A stretch of DNA of 64,000 nucleotides from positions 24,974 to 88,973 of the forward strand of contig CAJKAR010000018.1 of NCBI GenBank assembly GCA_905197955.1, given 5' to 3'. A program made the position numbers and the translations under genes. The notes under the pieces are model-generated. The model did not search any database. It was not told where the DNA came from and saw nothing but the letters and a program-made list of their open reading frames with translations. This document shows positions 60,857-64,000 of the stretch, piece after piece; positions within the stretch are counted from its first letter, which is position 1, and every line of letters starts with the position of its first letter. This DNA is from an uncultured Lentisphaeria bacterium. GTDB taxonomy: Bacteria > Verrucomicrobiota > Lentisphaeria > Victivallales > UBA1829.

Positions 60857-62701
60857 GGGAATCCAGATCCGCATGGAGGAATCGCCGCGGTTCTGCCACA
60901 AAGCGCTCGGAATTGCCGTAAAGCGACCGGGAGAAAGCGGCAGATCGCCTTCGAAATAGAGCTGATCCGTATCCGTCTGGATCATGGCATCGCCGGAGAT
61001 GGCAATGGTTCCCTCGGGCAGTCCTTCCGCCGGTTGCAAGGTGAATGAGGTGCCTTTTTTCAGGCGGATCAGCTCCAGCGACGCGGAATTGTCTACGCTT
61101 TCGAGAGCGTAGACCAGCGGTCCGCGCAGAATCGCCGCGCGTCCGATATCCGCACTGACTCTCGGATTGGCATGGAGCACCCGGACCGGCATATCGAAAT
61201 TCCATTCGATGCGATCGCCTTTCTTCCATGAGCGACACATTCGGACATAGCCTTTTTCCGGAGAATCGGAAACGGGTTTGCCGTTCAGCGCGAGGGTCCA
61301 GTTCCGGCACCATCCCGGAATCCGGAGGGCGATGGTACATTCTCCGGAGGCTTCCTGAATTTCCAGAGTGCCGGATCCGTCGTATGGATAGGAACCGGAG
61401 AGCTCAAATTGCAGGGAGGCATTTTTCAGGTTCACATTTCCGGCGGACGCGGCAGGAATGTTGATCAGAAGAGAGTCGCCGGAAACGGAACAGGCGAAAC
61501 TGGCAATCTGCGGCAGAAAGCGGCAGTAGTTGGTCGGACAGCAGGAACAGCCGAACCATGGCTGACGTTTCCGCATCTGCTGGCCGTGTTCAAACATCTG
61601 GTCGTCGTTCTCCAGAGGATTGGCATAGAAGAACTTGTCTCCGCCGAGACTCAGACCGCTGATGGCGCCGTTGTAAAGAGCGGTCTCCATGACATCGGCG
61701 TAACGGGCGTCGCCGGTCTGGTTCAGCATGCGGTCTGCAAAGAGCACCAGGGCGATCGACGCGCAGCTTTCGGCATAAGCCGTATCGTTCGGGAGATTGT
61801 AATCCGCCGTGAATGCCTCGCCGACACAGGTGGAACCGACTCCGCCGGTGATGTACATGTTCCGTTCGACAACATTGTTCCAGAGCCGTTCGCATGCTTC
61901 AAAAAGAGAGGAATCGCCACTTTCCGCGGCAACATCCGCGGCACCGGAAAGGTAGTAGAGCGCCCGAACGGAGTGTCCGCGCAATTTCTGCATCTCGCGG
62001 ATCGGACGATCCGCCTGAAGATTTTCCGTATCCTCACACTGCTCCACCGTTTCAAAGTAGTTTGGAGACTGTCCGCGCTCGTTGATGAAATATGCGGCAA
62101 GATCGGAATATTTCCGATTCCCTGTTACCTCGGCGAGTTTGCAGAGTGCCAGCTCGATTTCCTGATGTCCGGGATAACCGCGTTTCTGACCGGGATTGCG
62201 CCCGAAGACCTCCGCAATATAATCGGCGTAACGTGCCATGCAGTCCACGAATTTACGTTTTCCGGTCGCCTTATAGTGGGCGACGGCAGCCTCCATCAGA
62301 TGTCCGGCACAGTAAAGCTCATGAGCTCGGGAGAGATTTTTCCAGCGTTTTTCCGGTTCCACCACAGTAAAATGCGTATTCAGATATCCGTCTTTCTGCT
62401 GGGCGGAGATAATCAGATCCACAAATTCATCGAGCTCCTTTTCCCGCTCCGGATCCGGATAGAGCATCAGAGAAAGAGCCATTCCCTCGATCACCTTGGC
62501 AAAATCGGAATCCCAGAAAATATGCGGCTGATTCGGCATTCCCGGCTTCCAGTTCAGACGGAAGGCATCGATTCGTCCGGTCTCCCGGCACTTCCGGACA
62601 TTCGCGGGAAGCGTGACGTCATTGTTTGTTCGGATCCGATCACTGAAAAAACAATCCTTCAGACGGACCTCCTGAATCGAAACTGGCTGATACGGTTTCA
62701 T
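60845..62701 (-). CDS. GH127 beta-L-arabinofuranosidase-like enzyme
   Basis: 618 residues, no signal peptide. The toroid part matches GH127: FWDSDFAKVIEGMALSL, DGYLNTHF, HELYCAGHLMEAAVAHY and YITGGVG. The zinc/nucleophile set is visible: the Glu and Cys of YAESCASIA near 308-312, and the Cys pair of WFGCSCCPTN near 381-390, the second site holding the nucleophile in characterised members. A C-terminal sandwich follows. It would remove beta-L-arabinofuranose (or related residues) from imported oligosaccharides. ATG 62701 has AGGAG ten bases upstream; ATG 62710 is too close to it. It is monocistronic and convergent with the aldolase operon. Confidence 0.9.
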   Translation of the reverse strand: MKPYQPVSIQEVRLKDCFFSDRIRTNNDVTLPANVRKCRETGRIDAFRLNWKPGMPNQPHIFWDSDFAKVIEGMALSLMLYPDPEREKELDEFVDLIISAQQKDGYLNTHFTVVEPEKRWKNLSRAHELYCAGHLMEAAVAHYKATGKRKFVDCMARYADYIAEVFGRNPGQKRGYPGHQEIELALCKLAEVTGNRKYSDLAAYFINERGQSPNYFETVEQCEDTENLQADRPIREMQKLRGHSVRALYYLSGAADVAAESGDSSLFEACERLWNNVVERNMYITGGVGSTCVGEAFTADYNLPNDTAYAESCASIALVLFADRMLNQTGDARYADVMETALYNGAISGLSLGGDKFFYANPLENDDQMFEHGQQMRKRQPWFGCSCCPTNYCRFLPQIASFACSVSGDSLLINIPAASAGNVNLKNASLQFELSGSYPYDGSGTLEIQEASGECTIALRIPGWCRNWTLALNGKPVSDSPEKGYVRMCRSWKKGDRIEWNFDMPVRVLHANPRVSADIGRAAILRGPLVYALESVDNSASLELIRLKKGTSFTLQPAEGLPEGTIAISGDAMIQTDTDQLYFEGDLPLSPGRFTAIPSALWQNRGDSSMRIWIPEAE

Positions 62702-62748
62702 CTTCTTCATGCTCCTGTTTGCTGATTCTTCTGAATCTCTTTCTGAAC

Positions 62749-62778
62749 ATTATACACCGGAATCGTTGAAAATGACAG
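62749..62778 (-). promoter_or_regulatory. Possible promoter of the GH127 gene
   Basis: On the minus strand CTGTCA (62778-62773), an 18-base spacer and TATAAT (62754-62749). Confidence 0.45.
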
Positions 62779-62943
62779 GGAGCCGAAAGAAAAGAAAAAG
62801 AAGAGTATTCCGACTTTTTCGTAAAAAGAATCCTCTCTTCGTAACTCTCTGATCCGCCATGGAGTCTTTCCGCTTCCAGTCTTGAAAACTTCCCGTTTCC
62901 GGTGTATTTTAAATGTTCTGAAACAAAACGACCGGAGAAAATC

Positions 62944-63888
62944 ATGCAAGGCATCACCAGCGAAGAAGCACTCGCTTTACTGAAAACAACGGATCTGCCA
63001 AAACTTCTGGATTATTTCAGGAAAGCATCCGAACTCAGAGAGAAAAAATTCGGGAAAAAAATCAAAACCTGTTCCATTGTCAACGCAAAATGCGGCAACT
63101 GCGCTCAGAACTGCGCCTTCTGCGCGCAGTCGTCACGTTCCAAAGCCAAAATCACCCCCTATCCGCTGATCTCCGCGGAAGAGATGTTCAAAGCCGCGGA
63201 AATCGCCGCCGGACACGGGGCTCATCGATTTGGAATCGTCACATCCGGAACCAAAGTCGTGCCCGGACATGATCTCGATGAAATCTGCAAAGCGATCCGC
63301 ATGATCCGCGAAAAACTGCCGATTGTCCCCTGCGCCTCCCTCGGCATCATGACGGAAGATGCTCTCCTCCAGCTCAAGCAGGCTGGACTCGACCGCTTCC
63401 ATCATAATCTGGAAGCCGCTCCAAGCTATTTCGGCGAAATCTGCACAACGCGTCCTTACAGTTCTCAGATTGAAACGGTGAAAACGGCAAAACGACTCGG
63501 CTTTACAGTCTGTTCAGGAGGAATCATCGGCATCGGAGAATCTCTCGAACAGAGAGTCGAGCTGCTTGAGACGATCCGGTCTCTGAACGTGGATTCCGTC
63601 CCGCTGAACTTCCTCAGTCCCATCCCCGGAACCCCTCTCGAAGGAGGACGCGGAATCACTCCCATGGATTGCCTGCGCGCCATCGCCGCTGCACGACTTA
63701 TGATGCCTGAAACAAGCATTCGAGTCTGCGGAGGACGGGAACAGAATCTCCGCGATCTCCAATCCTGGATCTTCGCCGCCGGCGCAGACAGCTTCATGAC
63801 CGGAGGCTATCTTGTCACTCCCGGACGCGGAACCGATGCCGATGAACAGATGATTCGAGACGTCGGTCTGGAACTTCTGCGGAACTGA
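62944..63888 (+). CDS. bioB: Biotin synthase
   Basis: 314 residues. The radical SAM motif CAQNCAFC supplies Cys53, Cys57 and Cys60, and NAKCGNCAQNCAFCAQSS is the BioB context. RFGIVTSGT, HHNLEAAPSYF and the late RVCGGREQNL also match. It inserts sulphur into dethiobiotin using an auxiliary [2Fe-2S] cluster. ATG 62944 is chosen because CGGAGAAAATC precedes it; the frame's earlier ATG at 62902 has no site and adds unrelated residues. No other biotin gene is near it in the window, and the C-terminus is intact. Confidence 0.95.
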   Translation: MQGITSEEALALLKTTDLPKLLDYFRKASELREKKFGKKIKTCSIVNAKCGNCAQNCAFCAQSSRSKAKITPYPLISAEEMFKAAEIAAGHGAHRFGIVTSGTKVVPGHDLDEICKAIRMIREKLPIVPCASLGIMTEDALLQLKQAGLDRFHHNLEAAPSYFGEICTTRPYSSQIETVKTAKRLGFTVCSGGIIGIGESLEQRVELLETIRSLNVDSVPLNFLSPIPGTPLEGGRGITPMDCLRAIAAARLMMPETSIRVCGGREQNLRDLQSWIFAAGADSFMTGGYLVTPGRGTDADEQMIRDVGLELLRN

Positions 63889-63906
63889 TTTTTCTGTTTC
63901 CTTTAC

Positions 63907-63995
63907 GGGGGGAGAGAGTTGGTGGCTTCTCGCCCCCAACACCCCTCGGCAGGACCATCGGCCCTGCACCCGTCGCAAAAAATTTAATTTTTTGC
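63907..63995. repeat. Structured GC-rich element with AT-rich inverted repeat, possible dispersed repeat
   Basis: Three hairpin-forming parts follow bioB: a G-run/C-run pair (from 63907 to about 63940), GCAGG/CCTGC (from about 63950), and a perfect 10-1-10 inverted repeat of A/T runs closed by GC at 63975-63995. No coding frame crosses it. The layout resembles short intergenic repeats found in many copies in some gut bacteria and may also terminate bioB. Confidence 0.45.
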
Positions 63996-64000
63996 TCCCA

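Overview
The window (64 kb, moderately GC-rich coding, AT-rich promoters) looks like a chromosomal segment of a Lentisphaerota bacterium, most likely a gut Victivallales-type glycan degrader. The main reasons are three prepilin-like proteins with the leader type [KR]-I-FT[LM]IELL (one is M-I-FTLIELL), Cys-containing N-terminal helices and H-X9/10-D-type C-termini; sugar-responsive GntR/LacI regulators sitting directly beside them; very large secreted beta-propeller proteins; and many glycoside hydrolases with no SusC/SusD or transporter genes. The assignment rests on gene content only. No rRNA, tRNA, CRISPR array, transposase or phage gene was seen.

Layout. 1-1451: tail of an Lrp/AsnC-type regulator and a Sel1-repeat protein. 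1541-11601 (mostly minus strand): an ADP-ribosylglycohydrolase-fold protein that has lost its metal-binding residues, a four-repeat PPC-like protein, a YgiQ-type radical SAM protein, RodA, PurA, an LprI-like membrane-anchored protein and a GntR-type regulator. 11861-23216: one long operon of GntR-type regulator, pseudopilin, giant secreted beta-propeller protein, secreted SGNH esterase and a second giant beta-propeller protein. 23383-28751: a putative carbohydrate-active toroid protein, then a GH5-like enzyme, GntR-type regulator and pseudopilin. 28797-38660: a second SGNH esterase, a polysaccharide deacetylase plus GH95 fucosidase pair, an AraC regulator divergent from a five-bladed-propeller glycosidase-like protein, and a secreted beta-helix protein. 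38877-42877: LacI regulator, pseudopilin and GH5-like enzyme. 42950-53382: esterase, small secreted protein, PfkB sugar kinase, the agmatine-to-putrescine pair aguB-aguA, then the operon ychF-murJ-nitroreductase-hypothetical, with murD divergent. 53421-62701: GH36-like enzyme, two AraC regulators, an FCD-type GntR regulator with a sialidase-like hydrolase, an APH-fold kinase and an HpcH/HpaI aldolase, then GH127. 62944-63888: bioB.

How it fits together. The accessory part is a chain of independently regulated glycan-use loci. Each has its own regulator (GntR/LacI hybrid, LacI, AraC or FCD type). Secreted proteins (propellers, GH5, SGNH, deacetylase, beta-helix) would act outside, and signal-less GH95, GH36, GH127 and sialidase-like enzymes would act on imported oligosaccharides. 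Housekeeping genes for envelope growth (rodA, murJ, murD), purines (purA), polyamines (aguAB) and biotin (bioB) are interspersed.

The strongest candidate for an undescribed system is the recurring regulator-pseudopilin module. In all three cases the stop codon of a sugar-type regulator overlaps the pseudopilin start by ATGA, and secreted carbohydrate-active genes lie in the same operon. Two of the three module promoters also share a 14-base sequence around the -35 box.
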